Part shown: positions 8,238-17,758 of the stretch, piece by piece | Position numbering within the stretch: the first letter of the stretch is position 1 | How the letters are laid out: each line of letters starts with the position of its first letter | Assembly (NCBI RefSeq): GCF_021729155.1 | Contig: NZ_JAJQYA010000021.1 | Span: 1 to 41,781, forward strand | Length of the DNA stretch: 41,781 nucleotides | Direction: 5' to 3' | Source of the DNA: Membranihabitans marinus | GTDB lineage: Bacteria; Bacteroidota; Bacteroidia; Chitinophagales; Saprospiraceae | Translations under genes and position numbers: made by a program | The notes under the pieces: model-generated | What the model was told of the DNA's origin: nothing | Seen by the model: only the letters and a program-made list of their open reading frames with translations | Database searches by the model: none

Positions 8238-10232
8238 TTATTTGTTCTCCTTGTAATAAAAATGACCATCTTCAGCACCGATTAACAAATCCAGACGTCC
8301 ATCCTTATTCCAATCTACCGTAGTTGGACTGGTTGTATGACCGGCTAATTTGGTATCGGAAAGTGGCCCCATGTTTTCGAAATAGACCTTGCCATTTTCA
8401 GTTTTGATATTCTTCAAGAAATTAACATTTTCACTATTCACCAATAGATCTTTTGCTCCATCTCCATCATAATCCACAACCATTAGTTTAACTCGTCCAC
8501 TTCCTCCATGTTCTCTAACATTCAATTGCAAAAGACCAGGAATACTATCCCGCACTCTATTTTTGGAATCGTACTTAGAGATATCATTAGCATAAAAAAT
8601 GCGCTGTCCAGGAGCCAACATATATTGATCTCCTTTTTTAAATCTTTCAAAATAACTGAGGTAGCCCTCGTGATCCAACATAATCAAATCCGTCATACCA
8701 TCTTCATTCCAATCGATTGCATAAGGGGTTGTTCGCCATTGAGTGGATAATTCATTGGGTCCCGGTGTCCACCAATTCCAATCTACTAATTGAGGTTCAG
8801 AATCACCCCAATCCACCTTAACAGGTTGAGCCGCTGCCAATTTAGGCGCAGTAGCACTGCCAATATTTTTATACCAAAGGATTTTTCCCCAAATAGAATT
8901 GACCACTAAATCCAACAATCCATCCATATCCCAGTCGGCTACAGAAAGAGTAGTATACCCCCATTTGGCTTCGCAGGGCCCTTGAATAGATCCATTGTCT
9001 CCAGCCTGAATACGCAAAATTTCATCTCCGGCTTCCAAACGTTTTGGATTGGCCCACTTTGGTGGATATTGACCATCTAGATTTTCTATAAAGGAAATAT
9101 ACCCAGCAGAATTACCAGCAATAATGTCTTCGTCGCCGTCGCCATCCCAATCCACACTGACTGGAGTGACCAAAGCGCCAAATTTCAATAAATCAGACTT
9201 CTGTTGGAAATAGTAAGGATCTTCAAATATCGGCATTCCATCTTCAAATTGACCACTGTGTTTTACATATGCCACACGACCATCTTCGTCACCTACAATG
9301 AGGTCCACATGGCCATCTTTGTTCCAATCTAAGGCAACTGGCAATATCATTTCCAAATCCATATGGATAATGCCGCCCTTGTTTTTTAGATATTGACCTT
9401 TTTTATAAACCGGATTATTACGGCTGCCTATATTTTCAAAATAAGTAAACTTATCTACAAATTCTCCACAGATTAAGTCTAAATCCCCATCACCGTCAAA
9501 GTCAGCAAAACTGGGTGATGGCGCTCCATAAACATCCAAATCTTTGCCCTCGACTTGGATTCTTCCTTTGTGAACATAAGATCCATCTACGTTCTCCATC
9601 CAGTACACATAACCGTGCAAAGGTCCATTGGTCCAGACACCTTCATCGTTGTAGGCATTGTCCCAACCATAATCAAACCAATTGTCAACACCAATAATAA
9701 TATCGGCATCACCATCACCATCATAATCCACATAAGTACATTGATCAAAACGAGGCTTCTTAGGCAATTCACCGTGAATGCGATCCATGGAAAAGATTTC
9801 TTTCTTTTCCCAATTATCGGTTTTAAAATTAACGATTTCCACTCCGGGCAACATGACCCTGGGTTGTCCATCTACATAAGAAACCTGAATATTTTTACTC
9901 CCGTTACCTATCCTTACAGGTGGTTCAAATACGGGATATTCTTCATCTGGGCTGGTATTTTCAAAAAGGTAAGTCCCCTTAAAAGGAGTATCGGGACAAG
10001 ATACCACCATATCGATATCGCCATCATCATCATAATCCATGGGCAATGGCCAAGCCCATAACCCCACACCAAGATCGGCAGTCACCTCATCATTGTTGTA
10101 TAATATAGTCTTTAGGTCTCCTTTGCTGCCAAAAGTATTCACTTGTTCAGCCGCTGGTTCTTCTGTTGAAGTACAACTATAGGAAGCCAAATATATCAGT
10201 GCAAAAAAAAACAGATTGTATTTCATATTCAT
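8238..10232 (-). CDS. FG-GAP/VCBS-repeat lipoprotein
   Basis: The frame can be read from a TTG at 10238, but the ATG at 10232 (or 10226) gives a normal lipoprotein leader ending in a Cys about 20 residues in (ASYSC). The roughly 664-residue protein contains nine calcium-loop motifs of the D-x-D/N-x-DG-x-x-D type, such as DYDGDGDAD, DFDGDGDLD, DWNKDGHVD, DWDGDGDED and DWNKDGRLD, spread through the whole length. This is the pattern of an integrin-like beta-propeller. Such proteins are surface exposed and often bind glycans or assist attached hydrolases; no catalytic motif is visible. It is the first gene after the long terminator at 10261-10346 and heads a seven-gene block ending with the glycerophosphodiesterase. 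Confidence 0.82.
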   Translation of the reverse strand: MNMKYNLFFFALIYLASYSCTSTEEPAAEQVNTFGSKGDLKTILYNNDEVTADLGVGLWAWPLPMDYDDDGDIDMVVSCPDTPFKGTYLFENTSPDEEYPVFEPPVRIGNGSKNIQVSYVDGQPRVMLPGVEIVNFKTDNWEKKEIFSMDRIHGELPKKPRFDQCTYVDYDGDGDADIIIGVDNWFDYGWDNAYNDEGVWTNGPLHGYVYWMENVDGSYVHKGRIQVEGKDLDVYGAPSPSFADFDGDGDLDLICGEFVDKFTYFENIGSRNNPVYKKGQYLKNKGGIIHMDLEMILPVALDWNKDGHVDLIVGDEDGRVAYVKHSGQFEDGMPIFEDPYYFQQKSDLLKFGALVTPVSVDWDGDGDEDIIAGNSAGYISFIENLDGQYPPKWANPKRLEAGDEILRIQAGDNGSIQGPCEAKWGYTTLSVADWDMDGLLDLVVNSIWGKILWYKNIGSATAPKLAAAQPVKVDWGDSEPQLVDWNWWTPGPNELSTQWRTTPYAIDWNEDGMTDLIMLDHEGYLSYFERFKKGDQYMLAPGQRIFYANDISKYDSKNRVRDSIPGLLQLNVREHGGSGRVKLMVVDYDGDGAKDLLVNSENVNFLKNIKTENGKVYFENMGPLSDTKLAGHTTSPTTVDWNKDGRLDLLIGAEDGHFYYKENK

Positions 10233-10238
10233 AGTCAA

Positions 10239-10454
10239 GATAGTATAGATTCAAATAAAAAAGGATCATGTCCGCCCACATCAATTATTATCATTCTGCA
10301 TTTCACAATTGCAATAATAGATGATATTCAGGCGGATATAATCCTTAAAAATGGTTAAAATCTCACTATTTCCTTTTACTTATTCTTGCCATAACCAATA
10401 GTATATTGGCATCGCAGTAAGTGTTTAGGGTAAAAAGTAATAATTAATATCTAT
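10239..10454. other. Intergenic spacer between two operon blocks
   Basis: This 216-bp gap is the largest break inside the locus. It contains the long hairpin at 10261-10346 described separately. The remainder (10347-10454) is AT-rich with no reading frame. I find no exact TAnnTTTG promoter element for the downstream FG-GAP gene here. Confidence 0.5.
10261..10346 (-). terminator. Long-stem intrinsic terminator after the PafA-like gene
   Basis: The outer arms AAGGAT/ATCCTT and TCCGCC/GGCGGA pair almost continuously, about 16 bp with one mismatch. The inner sequences (ATCAATTATTAT against ATAATAGATGAT) extend the stem imperfectly, giving an 86-nt hairpin. Read on the minus strand it is followed at once by a run of six T. 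It therefore fits a rho-independent terminator downstream of the phosphatase gene at 10455. The length is unusual for a simple terminator. Confidence 0.65.
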
Positions 10455-12104
10455 TTAGTCGACTATCTCCTTAATGGGATGTCCTATGTTGCCACTAGGC
10501 ATCTGAATTTTCAACATCGCAGCCAATGTCGGTGCAATGTCAGCCATGCCCACTTGTCGACTGGTCTGACCATGTTCAATATTCCACCCCATCCATACCA
10601 AAGGAATGTGTGCATCATAAGGATACCATGCTCCGTGAGTAGCTCCATTTCTACTGCCGCCTTTCCACTGAGGCATAAAGATTAATGTAATATCACCATT
10701 GCGCTTAACATTGTAACCATTAACTAATTTTGATTTTAAAATTTCAGGTACAGCTGCTTCCCCTAATTTATCATTGACCAAAGCATCCACAATACCGGGA
10801 TGTTGACGCAATTTATAAATCATAAAGTCATACAATTTATCTACATCAGCACCAGATTTAAACACTTTGTCCCAATCCAAATATAGGTGGTAACCAGCAC
10901 TTGCCTCAATTACTTTATCGATATTGAATTTATCACTTACTGCTTTATTAAGCTCTTTGATAAACTCCTTGTCAAAAGTACCCGTAGGCAATTTATTTTC
11001 TTCTAAAAATCCTGGAGATTGTGCAACACCGTGATCTGCGGTAATAAAGAATAAATAACCATCTCTGCCATATTTTTCATCTAAATACGCAAAAAACTCA
11101 GCAAATTCTTTATCCATTCGCAAGTAAGTATCTTCTATTTCGATGGCATTTGGCCCAACAGTATGACCCAATCCATCAGGGGTAGAAAAACTAACGGTCA
11201 ACATATCGGTGAATTCACCTTGTCCCAGATTTTCACCCTCAATCGCTGCTTTAGCAATATCAAAGGTAATGGAATTTCCAAAGGGTACATTTTTCAAAAG
11301 ACCATAGCTATCTCCTCTCAATTTTGACAAATCATAAGGGAATACTGGAGCTTCTTTTCCTCCTAAGATATTCTCATAATCGTTGTTGTCTTTCGCACTT
11401 TGTACGTAAGTATCGATGGGATATAAAGTATTCCACGTTTGATTTAAATATTTATCCGCTAACCTCCTATTATTAAAATCTTGAACCCACTTAGGCAAGT
11501 TTTCAAAATAATAAGTACTTGAAACAAAATTACCAGAACCATTATCAAACCAGTAAGCTCCGTCAGAAAGATGCCCTGAAGGGAAAATCGCACCGCGATC
11601 CTTAAAAGAAACACCAACTACTTTACTTCTAAAATTATTGGCCAATTTCAACTCATCTCCAATGGTTGTCGTCCAAAGATTTACAGGAGATCTAGAGTAT
11701 CCACTGCTCTTACCACCACCAATGGTTTGAGCAACGGTGTCCTCTGCACAATAAACCGTGCGTTTGAGTACATCGTCATACCAATCATTTCCCGCAATAC
11801 CGTGAATAGCTGGCACGCTACCAGTATATACACAAGTATGTCCACATGCAGTTACTGTTTGGGCATAATCGATCTGCGCATTTTCACAGGTAAATCCCTC
11901 CCGTAACATTCTTTTAAATCCTCCGTCAACATATCGATCTTGATACCTATATAAGAAATCCCATCTCATTTGATCCACGACTACCCCTACAATAAGTTTA
12001 GGCTTCGACGCTTCAGGATTCACCTGCTGAGCCTCGGTTTTCGATGGTTGAATAAAGGCTATAAAAATCAATAATAGAGCTGTGTATAAAGTTTTCATTT
12101 TCAT
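10455..12104 (-). CDS. PafA-like alkaline phosphatase / type I phosphodiesterase superfamily
   Basis: The 549-residue protein has a signal peptide (about 1-25, ending KTEAQ) followed by the alkaline phosphatase superfamily fold. D44 in VVVDQMRWD is the first metal ligand. The TACGH segment at 85-89 matches the nucleophile motif (normally T/S-x-PGH), making T85 the probable nucleophile; Cys replaces the usual Pro. Later metal motifs are DGLGHTVGP, TADHGV and ATHGAW near the end. It resembles the broad-specificity, phosphate-insensitive PafA phosphomonoesterases of Flavobacteria. It should act in the periplasm. The gene is 3 bp from the acetyltransferase gene and is the last of its block before a strong terminator. 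Confidence 0.85.
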   Translation of the reverse strand: MKMKTLYTALLLIFIAFIQPSKTEAQQVNPEASKPKLIVGVVVDQMRWDFLYRYQDRYVDGGFKRMLREGFTCENAQIDYAQTVTACGHTCVYTGSVPAIHGIAGNDWYDDVLKRTVYCAEDTVAQTIGGGKSSGYSRSPVNLWTTTIGDELKLANNFRSKVVGVSFKDRGAIFPSGHLSDGAYWFDNGSGNFVSSTYYFENLPKWVQDFNNRRLADKYLNQTWNTLYPIDTYVQSAKDNNDYENILGGKEAPVFPYDLSKLRGDSYGLLKNVPFGNSITFDIAKAAIEGENLGQGEFTDMLTVSFSTPDGLGHTVGPNAIEIEDTYLRMDKEFAEFFAYLDEKYGRDGYLFFITADHGVAQSPGFLEENKLPTGTFDKEFIKELNKAVSDKFNIDKVIEASAGYHLYLDWDKVFKSGADVDKLYDFMIYKLRQHPGIVDALVNDKLGEAAVPEILKSKLVNGYNVKRNGDITLIFMPQWKGGSRNGATHGAWYPYDAHIPLVWMGWNIEHGQTSRQVGMADIAPTLAAMLKIQMPSGNIGHPIKEIVD

Positions 12105-12107
12105 TAT

Positions 12108-13211
12108 TTATATTTTTATAAAGATCTTGTTTTTATAGAGATAATAAATGGGGATGTAACATAAAAAACAAAACATTAACGCCCATAGAAGTGAAACAAA
12201 ATACACGTCAAGACCAATACCTGTTAATCCACTCATAAACAGAGACCTCATGCTTTCACCACCAAAGATGGAAGTATGAGTTAACACTGGCAATACACCA
12301 GACAATACATAAGCAGTAATGGCATTGGAACCAAATACAATTCCAAAGAAGGTAAATTGTCGTTTACCCAACATATCGATGATATAATAAGAAGCTCCCA
12401 AAGTCATGGCCGCCAAACCCGATGTATACAAAACATAGGAACTCGTCCATAAATTTTTATTAATCGGAAAAAACCAATTCCAAATACTCCCTAAAGTAAA
12501 GGCGATAAAACCACCCAACATCATCCAAATAACTTTGTCTTGTTGACTTCTATCACTCTTTAATAAATGACCAATAAGAAGCCCTGTCACCCCTGTTCCA
12601 ATAGCGGGCAAAGTACTCAAAATACCTTCAGGATCCCATGTCCCTTGATACATCGATCCCGGCATAAGGATACTGTCAATCCACGCGGCAATATTTTTAC
12701 CTGGTTCCAACAACACCTCTCCATAAGCGGGATGAGGGACCAAAACCATGATTAGATAATAGACGACCAACAGTCCGATACCTACCTTCCACTGTGTTTT
12801 CTCTGAAGTGTATAGATACAGTAGTGAACATGCTAGAAATACAATGGCAATTCGCTGCAGTACACCAGCAATCCTCACGGAACCAAAATCAAATTCAGGA
12901 AACAAATTTAAAAACACCCCCAACAAAAAGATGGTAATGGATCGTCTGATTAATTTGGGTACCATATCCTTGATCTGCTTGCCTTTGGCCAATTGGTTAG
13001 AAAAAGCCAAAACAATAGACACACCTACGATAAAAACGAAAAATGGAAAGACAAAATCAGTAGGAGTGATGCCATTCCACGCAGCATGTTCCAATGGCCC
13101 GTACACATATTCGTCGGACCCAGAAGTGTTGACGACTATCATGCCTGCTATAGTCAATCCTCTGAAAAAGTCGAGAGAGATTAACCGCTTTGATGTTTTA
13201 TTTTCACTCAT
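12108..13211 (-). CDS. HGSNAT-like transmembrane acetyltransferase (DUF5009-type)
   Basis: The start is set at the ATG at 13211 (MSENKTSKR); the longer frame reaching 13259 would run into the preceding gene. The 367-residue protein has about ten membrane helices. Its N-terminal signature (SLDFFRG, then HAAWNGITPTD and FPFFVFIVG) closely matches the human lysosomal heparan-alpha-glucosaminide N-acetyltransferase as I know it, with H42 in the position of the conserved luminal His. That enzyme passes acetyl from cytosolic acetyl-CoA across the membrane to a terminal glucosamine. The bacterial relative may therefore acetylate amino sugars in the periplasm. It lies 11 bp after the 720-residue protein gene. 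The substrate is inferred. Confidence 0.82.
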   Translation of the reverse strand: MSENKTSKRLISLDFFRGLTIAGMIVVNTSGSDEYVYGPLEHAAWNGITPTDFVFPFFVFIVGVSIVLAFSNQLAKGKQIKDMVPKLIRRSITIFLLGVFLNLFPEFDFGSVRIAGVLQRIAIVFLACSLLYLYTSEKTQWKVGIGLLVVYYLIMVLVPHPAYGEVLLEPGKNIAAWIDSILMPGSMYQGTWDPEGILSTLPAIGTGVTGLLIGHLLKSDRSQQDKVIWMMLGGFIAFTLGSIWNWFFPINKNLWTSSYVLYTSGLAAMTLGASYYIIDMLGKRQFTFFGIVFGSNAITAYVLSGVLPVLTHTSIFGGESMRSLFMSGLTGIGLDVYFVSLLWALMFCFLCYIPIYYLYKNKIFIKI

Positions 13212-13222
13212 GATAATGGGGT

Positions 13223-15385
13223 TTAAGGTTGAATAAGATTTAAATAACGCGCCATCCAATAAGGCAGTAAATACTCATCTCCGGCCAATTCACTTCGGCC
13301 TCCATTGCCACCATCCAAATCAAATGGATTGGCATTGTGCCTAATGGTTGCTCGCTCTGCTGGTGATAGTAAGGTCTCAGTCGTTTGCTCCCTAAAATTG
13401 TCGGGAAGAAGCTCTAAATCCTTTCGATGTGAATTGTTTATCCGCCATCTCACCATATCCATTTGAAATTCCCTTAAATGCCATTTTACCGAAGGCAAGT
13501 CAACATCTCCAGTAGTTCCATATGCTATAGTACTCCACAATGCATTGCGCTCTGGTTTTTCGATGGTGAAGTGGTCGGTAATCACTTCGGAATAATTATC
13601 TTGTAATTCTTGATTGAAAGCGTAGTGGTACAATATCCAGTAGGATGGAAATGCCATTTCATCGTCTGAATGATTCCATCCACCTTCGCCCATATTATGA
13701 CCTGCATATACATAGCCTGGAGTAGAAGCTATCTTGGACAATGGAATTTTTATGTTGTCCAAATACCCGTGTTCCTCAAACAATCTAAAAGCCTCCGATT
13801 TGTATTTTTCATCACCTGTCAATGCATAGGCCAATTGCAAACCTGCAGTTATGGTAATACTACCCAGTTTGCGATCGACAACAGATTCTGGATACCAGTT
13901 TAAATATTCTGGATTCCATCGTCCCCACAAGGTGGGCTTGCCATCGGCATCTACAAAATAGTAATCATTGTCGATAATATGACTCATTATCTGATCAATA
14001 AAATCGGCCACTCTTTTCTTTTCACTTAGATTGAGATCTAAATGCTTATCCAATATCCCTGCTACCCAGATGTAAGCGACAAACTCATCACTACTCGTAT
14101 GACCTTTCCACTCCCACTCTTCTTCTTGACTATCTCTCCATCTTTCGGGATCAGACACTTTAAATCCCTTGCGTTCAAAAGTTCTAGAAGGGAAACCCTT
14201 TAATGGATTGATAGAAAGCAATCGCTCAAAAGACTCGAATGATTCCATGGCATTCTTTTTGGCCTCAGGGGAACGCGTGGTAGCATATCGAAATACTTCA
14301 CTTCCCAAATAAAAGGCCGTCCACAAGCCATCGTTGTCCGTATCCACCATCTGCGCCGTGGTTATGTCTCCCGGAGTTGAAAACTTTACTTCTCCGATTA
14401 ACCCCATACGAAGATGTCTCTTTCTTATTTTTTTATAAAAATATTCAGCTTTCTCTTCCAATGTCATCGATTTGAAATAAACCTCAGATATAGAATTTCC
14501 AGTCAAGGCATAGGCATTGCCATCTCTGTCTACACAAAGATCTGCCACTTTATCTTCGACCAACCATCGCTTGGAGGCATAATAGTCAAATTCCTTTAAA
14601 TCAGTAGTGGAAAACATTCCCATATCTGTTCCAGCCCATAATACACCTTGGGCATAGGTCATAGAATGTACTTCGACTACAGGTAATTTACCGGTTAGGG
14701 CCTGTACTTCATCACCCGATTCCACACCTACCGAATAAATACCTTGGCTAGATCCTACGTATAGCTGTCCATCTCCTACCGTCCAACTAAGAATATCATC
14801 ACTGCTCACCAATGGTTCAAAACGACCATCTTTGTATTTGGATATTCCATATTCTGTATGGATATAAAAGTCATCGCCTTCAGCGAGAATATCAATAATT
14901 TTTTCGGCCTCTCTGCCTACGGTAGAACCGTCAGCAGTAAACATAGCAAACTGTTTTCCTCCAGTCAAAAGTACTTTACCACTCTCCGATACCGCCATTT
15001 GTTCATACACATTGGCATCTAATTTTTGATATATTGTCCCCGCATGAGCATTGGACAAATAATGATCATCGTAGAGATAATACAAAATACCAGTACCACT
15101 CTGAACCGTTATATCTTGGGGGATAAGATTTTCCAATGGACTATACCGCCTATCCTTGACCAACAGATCTTCGAGTATTATATATACCCCTTTATTGGTC
15201 AATGCAAATACATTGCGATCTCTATCACTTACAATCTTACTGATCTTCAATTCGGAATCGGCCAATTTAAGCCCATACTTTTTTGAAATAGGTTGTAAGT
15301 AAGGTAGATCTTTGAAACTTTGTGCCATCGCCACCGAGACACAAAACATCAACATACCGAACATTAAACTTTTCAATTTCAACAT
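13223..15385 (-). CDS. Secreted propeller plus helical-toroid protein of unknown function
   Basis: The 720-residue protein has a signal peptide (about 1-21, ending AMAQ). Residues about 40-300 form short repeats of the kind seen in two-component-regulator propeller domains (for example NVFALTNKGVYII and GVLWAGTDMGMFST). Residues about 330-720 are helix-rich with Trp/Tyr/Asp motifs (WGRWNPEYLNWYPES, GHNMGEGGWNHSDDE) that resemble (alpha/alpha) barrel carbohydrate enzymes. I do not recognise a named family and cannot identify catalytic residues with confidence. The combination of a ligand-sensing-type propeller with an alpha/alpha toroid in a secreted protein is uncommon. The gene is tightly packed between the glycosidase-like gene (12 bp) and the acetyltransferase gene (11 bp). 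Confidence 0.72.
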   Translation of the reverse strand: MLKLKSLMFGMLMFCVSVAMAQSFKDLPYLQPISKKYGLKLADSELKISKIVSDRDRNVFALTNKGVYIILEDLLVKDRRYSPLENLIPQDITVQSGTGILYYLYDDHYLSNAHAGTIYQKLDANVYEQMAVSESGKVLLTGGKQFAMFTADGSTVGREAEKIIDILAEGDDFYIHTEYGISKYKDGRFEPLVSSDDILSWTVGDGQLYVGSSQGIYSVGVESGDEVQALTGKLPVVEVHSMTYAQGVLWAGTDMGMFSTTDLKEFDYYASKRWLVEDKVADLCVDRDGNAYALTGNSISEVYFKSMTLEEKAEYFYKKIRKRHLRMGLIGEVKFSTPGDITTAQMVDTDNDGLWTAFYLGSEVFRYATTRSPEAKKNAMESFESFERLLSINPLKGFPSRTFERKGFKVSDPERWRDSQEEEWEWKGHTSSDEFVAYIWVAGILDKHLDLNLSEKKRVADFIDQIMSHIIDNDYYFVDADGKPTLWGRWNPEYLNWYPESVVDRKLGSITITAGLQLAYALTGDEKYKSEAFRLFEEHGYLDNIKIPLSKIASTPGYVYAGHNMGEGGWNHSDDEMAFPSYWILYHYAFNQELQDNYSEVITDHFTIEKPERNALWSTIAYGTTGDVDLPSVKWHLREFQMDMVRWRINNSHRKDLELLPDNFREQTTETLLSPAERATIRHNANPFDLDGGNGGRSELAGDEYLLPYWMARYLNLIQP

Positions 15386-15397
15386 AATCTTCTGTTT

Positions 15398-17728
15398 TTA
15401 ATTTTTAATCAACCAAACTTCATTTAACCTAGATTGATACCTCCAGTTTAAATGACTTTCCTCCAATTCCTTCCATGTTATTGTAAGTTTGCCATCGGCC
15501 GTCAATTTTTTGGGAACAGAAATTTCAACAACTTCACCGGTCTTAATTCGCTCCTCTATAAATTTCAACTCTTCACCATCTGCAATGGTCTGGATTTGTC
15601 CTACCCCTGTCATCCTAATAGAATACTGGGCATTGATATCCAATCCACCATATTTCATGGCCTTAGGCCAATTCATATTAATCATCCATGCCAATCGAGC
15701 CTTGCTATAGCCAGATTCCCACCAGTCAAATCCTGGATTTTCACTTAACTCTAACAAAGCATCGTTTTGCGGTGCTGTAATCTTTACGACATGATTGCTT
15801 TTATATATATTCCCTATATCGTCATAAAAACTACCAGGACCGGGGTTCTCCCAGCTACCTATGGTTTTTAATCGCGCTATTTTATCGGCTTCCTTCCATT
15901 CAGCCATTTTCTCAAATTCATCTTCTATCCACCATTTGTTATTCAACGGACGATCAATAAACTCAATCACTCCACTACGCTCTGGATTTCGAGCTTGATA
16001 CAATGGCACACTAGGTTGGTAGCCAATGACTTCAAACAAATCGTCGCCTAAGTGATAAATTTTATTTCGCCATGGATCTTTTTTAAATTTCTTTTTAGAC
16101 TTCTCCAATATGTGATACACAGAATCTATTACGACCTCAGATGACAATGTACCACTCTTCATCATCACCTCATTGGCTTGCCCTTCCAATTTTTCTTCAT
16201 ATATAAATCGCTTGCGTTGAAAGGCATCGTAATAGGCGCGCATCAAGTACATCTTCCATCGCCAAGCTTCCCATACTTCATCCAATTGCCCCCTTTCATT
16301 GATGGCTTCAAACAAGGCCAAAGTTGAATTAATACTTCCATTGTACTTGGCCGCTCCGTCCCAATTCGTCTCCAAGGCCATCAGAGCATCGGCAATATCA
16401 TCGGATTGCTGTGAATCGATAAAGTAATTGGCATAATCTCTGACCAGTTCCAATATATCACTCTCTCTTTCCATGCCCAATCCAGACCAAATCATCTTGT
16501 TTAAGTCGTCGTGCATACCATCGGAATAAGTGATAAATCCATCGGTATAATCAGCGGTGTGTAAGAATATGTTTTGATATCGCAAAGGTTGGGGATTCAC
16601 CGGTTCACGCCCCAAGGTGAAATTAAAGACGGGATCCCACCACCAGTTAGGGTATTGACATCTCACCGTATGGGTAATATCGGGATAGTGTCTCAATTTA
16701 TACTCCGAAGCAATGGCAGCTCTGGTTTCCGACATAGGGGGGCTACTCGGCCCTGCGACCAAACCATCCATCCAAGCCGTATGATCTTCGTCTAAGAAAT
16801 CATATACATATTGAGTCTCTTCGGGCTTGAATCCCTGCATTGACAACCATAATTTGGCATGAGGATGGTACTTTTGAGCAAGATCTGCCATTTTTTTCAT
16901 CATTGGCAATACCAATTCTGGTGGATTGCTGCCAGGGTCTCCTCCAGGTACAAATATGGCATCTAATCTCGGCAATTCTCTATAGAAAGAATCCGCTTTT
17001 TGCAAATAAGCTTCGCTCTTTTCCCCGTCATTCAAGTCAAACTGAATCGGTGCCCACATCCAATAATCGAGATTGTATTTGTTACATATTTTACTAATTT
17101 CAATATTCATATCCCAATTGGACAGGGTAAAATGAATAGGGCTATCTTCGTGAAAAGGAATGATCTCTACAGCATTAGAACCAAATACAATAAGGTCTTT
17201 AATGTATTGTTCATATTCGTCAACCGTCCAAGCATCATAAGAATTGGCGGTATTTCGATATCCCAACTGATGACCTCTGATATCCTTGTATGGCTGTACT
17301 GAAGTCGAATGACCTTTCCATTCCAAGCCTTGGGTAAAATTCACCTTTCTTAAAAAGAAACCTATCCCAAACAAAGTCCCTCTAAAATCCCTACCCTGAA
17401 TATATACTTGACCATCGTGAGACAATACCCGATAACTATCGGCCTTACCAGGCAATGGATATTTGGTCAATAGAGGTTTCATTCCCTTAGGCCAATCTTT
17501 AAAATTTGCATCGACGATTAACAGATCAGCAGCATCAGCTTTGGATACAAGGTTCAAACTATCTACACCGCGAATGAACAATTCTTCCTGTAGAAAATCA
17601 ATACCAGTATTTTTCATTTCATTAAATACCGGAGTGGTTTGATAAATCGACTTTAGAACTGTGGATTGCTGAGCAAAGGTTATATTCACAAAACACAGAA
17701 AGGCAAGAAATAATAAAATTTTTCTCAA
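15398..17728 (-). CDS. Secreted glycoside-hydrolase-like protein with GH20/GH67-type N-terminal domain
   Basis: The 776-residue protein has a signal peptide (about 1-19, ending TFAQ). An N-terminal alpha/beta domain like the one preceding GH20 and GH67 catalytic barrels (about 30-145, including DLLIVDA and GRDFRGTLFGIGFFLR) is followed by a probable TIM barrel starting at IRGHQLGYR and including EIIPFHED, YWMWAPIQFD and FVPGGDPG. A helical region and a beta-rich C-terminal part follow. I cannot assign a CAZy family. It is the only clear glycosidase-type fold in the locus. The frame opens with TTG at 17728; no in-frame ATG lies upstream and the next would remove the signal peptide. It is 30 bp after the PqaA-like gene. 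Confidence 0.75.
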   Translation of the reverse strand: MRKILLFLAFLCFVNITFAQQSTVLKSIYQTTPVFNEMKNTGIDFLQEELFIRGVDSLNLVSKADAADLLIVDANFKDWPKGMKPLLTKYPLPGKADSYRVLSHDGQVYIQGRDFRGTLFGIGFFLRKVNFTQGLEWKGHSTSVQPYKDIRGHQLGYRNTANSYDAWTVDEYEQYIKDLIVFGSNAVEIIPFHEDSPIHFTLSNWDMNIEISKICNKYNLDYWMWAPIQFDLNDGEKSEAYLQKADSFYRELPRLDAIFVPGGDPGSNPPELVLPMMKKMADLAQKYHPHAKLWLSMQGFKPEETQYVYDFLDEDHTAWMDGLVAGPSSPPMSETRAAIASEYKLRHYPDITHTVRCQYPNWWWDPVFNFTLGREPVNPQPLRYQNIFLHTADYTDGFITYSDGMHDDLNKMIWSGLGMERESDILELVRDYANYFIDSQQSDDIADALMALETNWDGAAKYNGSINSTLALFEAINERGQLDEVWEAWRWKMYLMRAYYDAFQRKRFIYEEKLEGQANEVMMKSGTLSSEVVIDSVYHILEKSKKKFKKDPWRNKIYHLGDDLFEVIGYQPSVPLYQARNPERSGVIEFIDRPLNNKWWIEDEFEKMAEWKEADKIARLKTIGSWENPGPGSFYDDIGNIYKSNHVVKITAPQNDALLELSENPGFDWWESGYSKARLAWMINMNWPKAMKYGGLDINAQYSIRMTGVGQIQTIADGEELKFIEERIKTGEVVEISVPKKLTADGKLTITWKELEESHLNWRYQSRLNEVWLIKN

Positions 17729-17758
17729 GATTAGAGGGGTTTTATAAGCTAGAATAAA

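Noticed and set aside
9555-10061. 168-codon plus-strand frame with Ile/His-rich sequence
   Set aside because: It is the antisense image of the repeated Asp-rich loops in the FG-GAP gene; composition explains it.
13212-13259. Upstream extension of the acetyltransferase to 13259
   Set aside because: It would overlap the 3' end of the preceding gene, and the ATG at 13211 gives the normal N terminus with MSENK followed by the conserved SLDFFRG.
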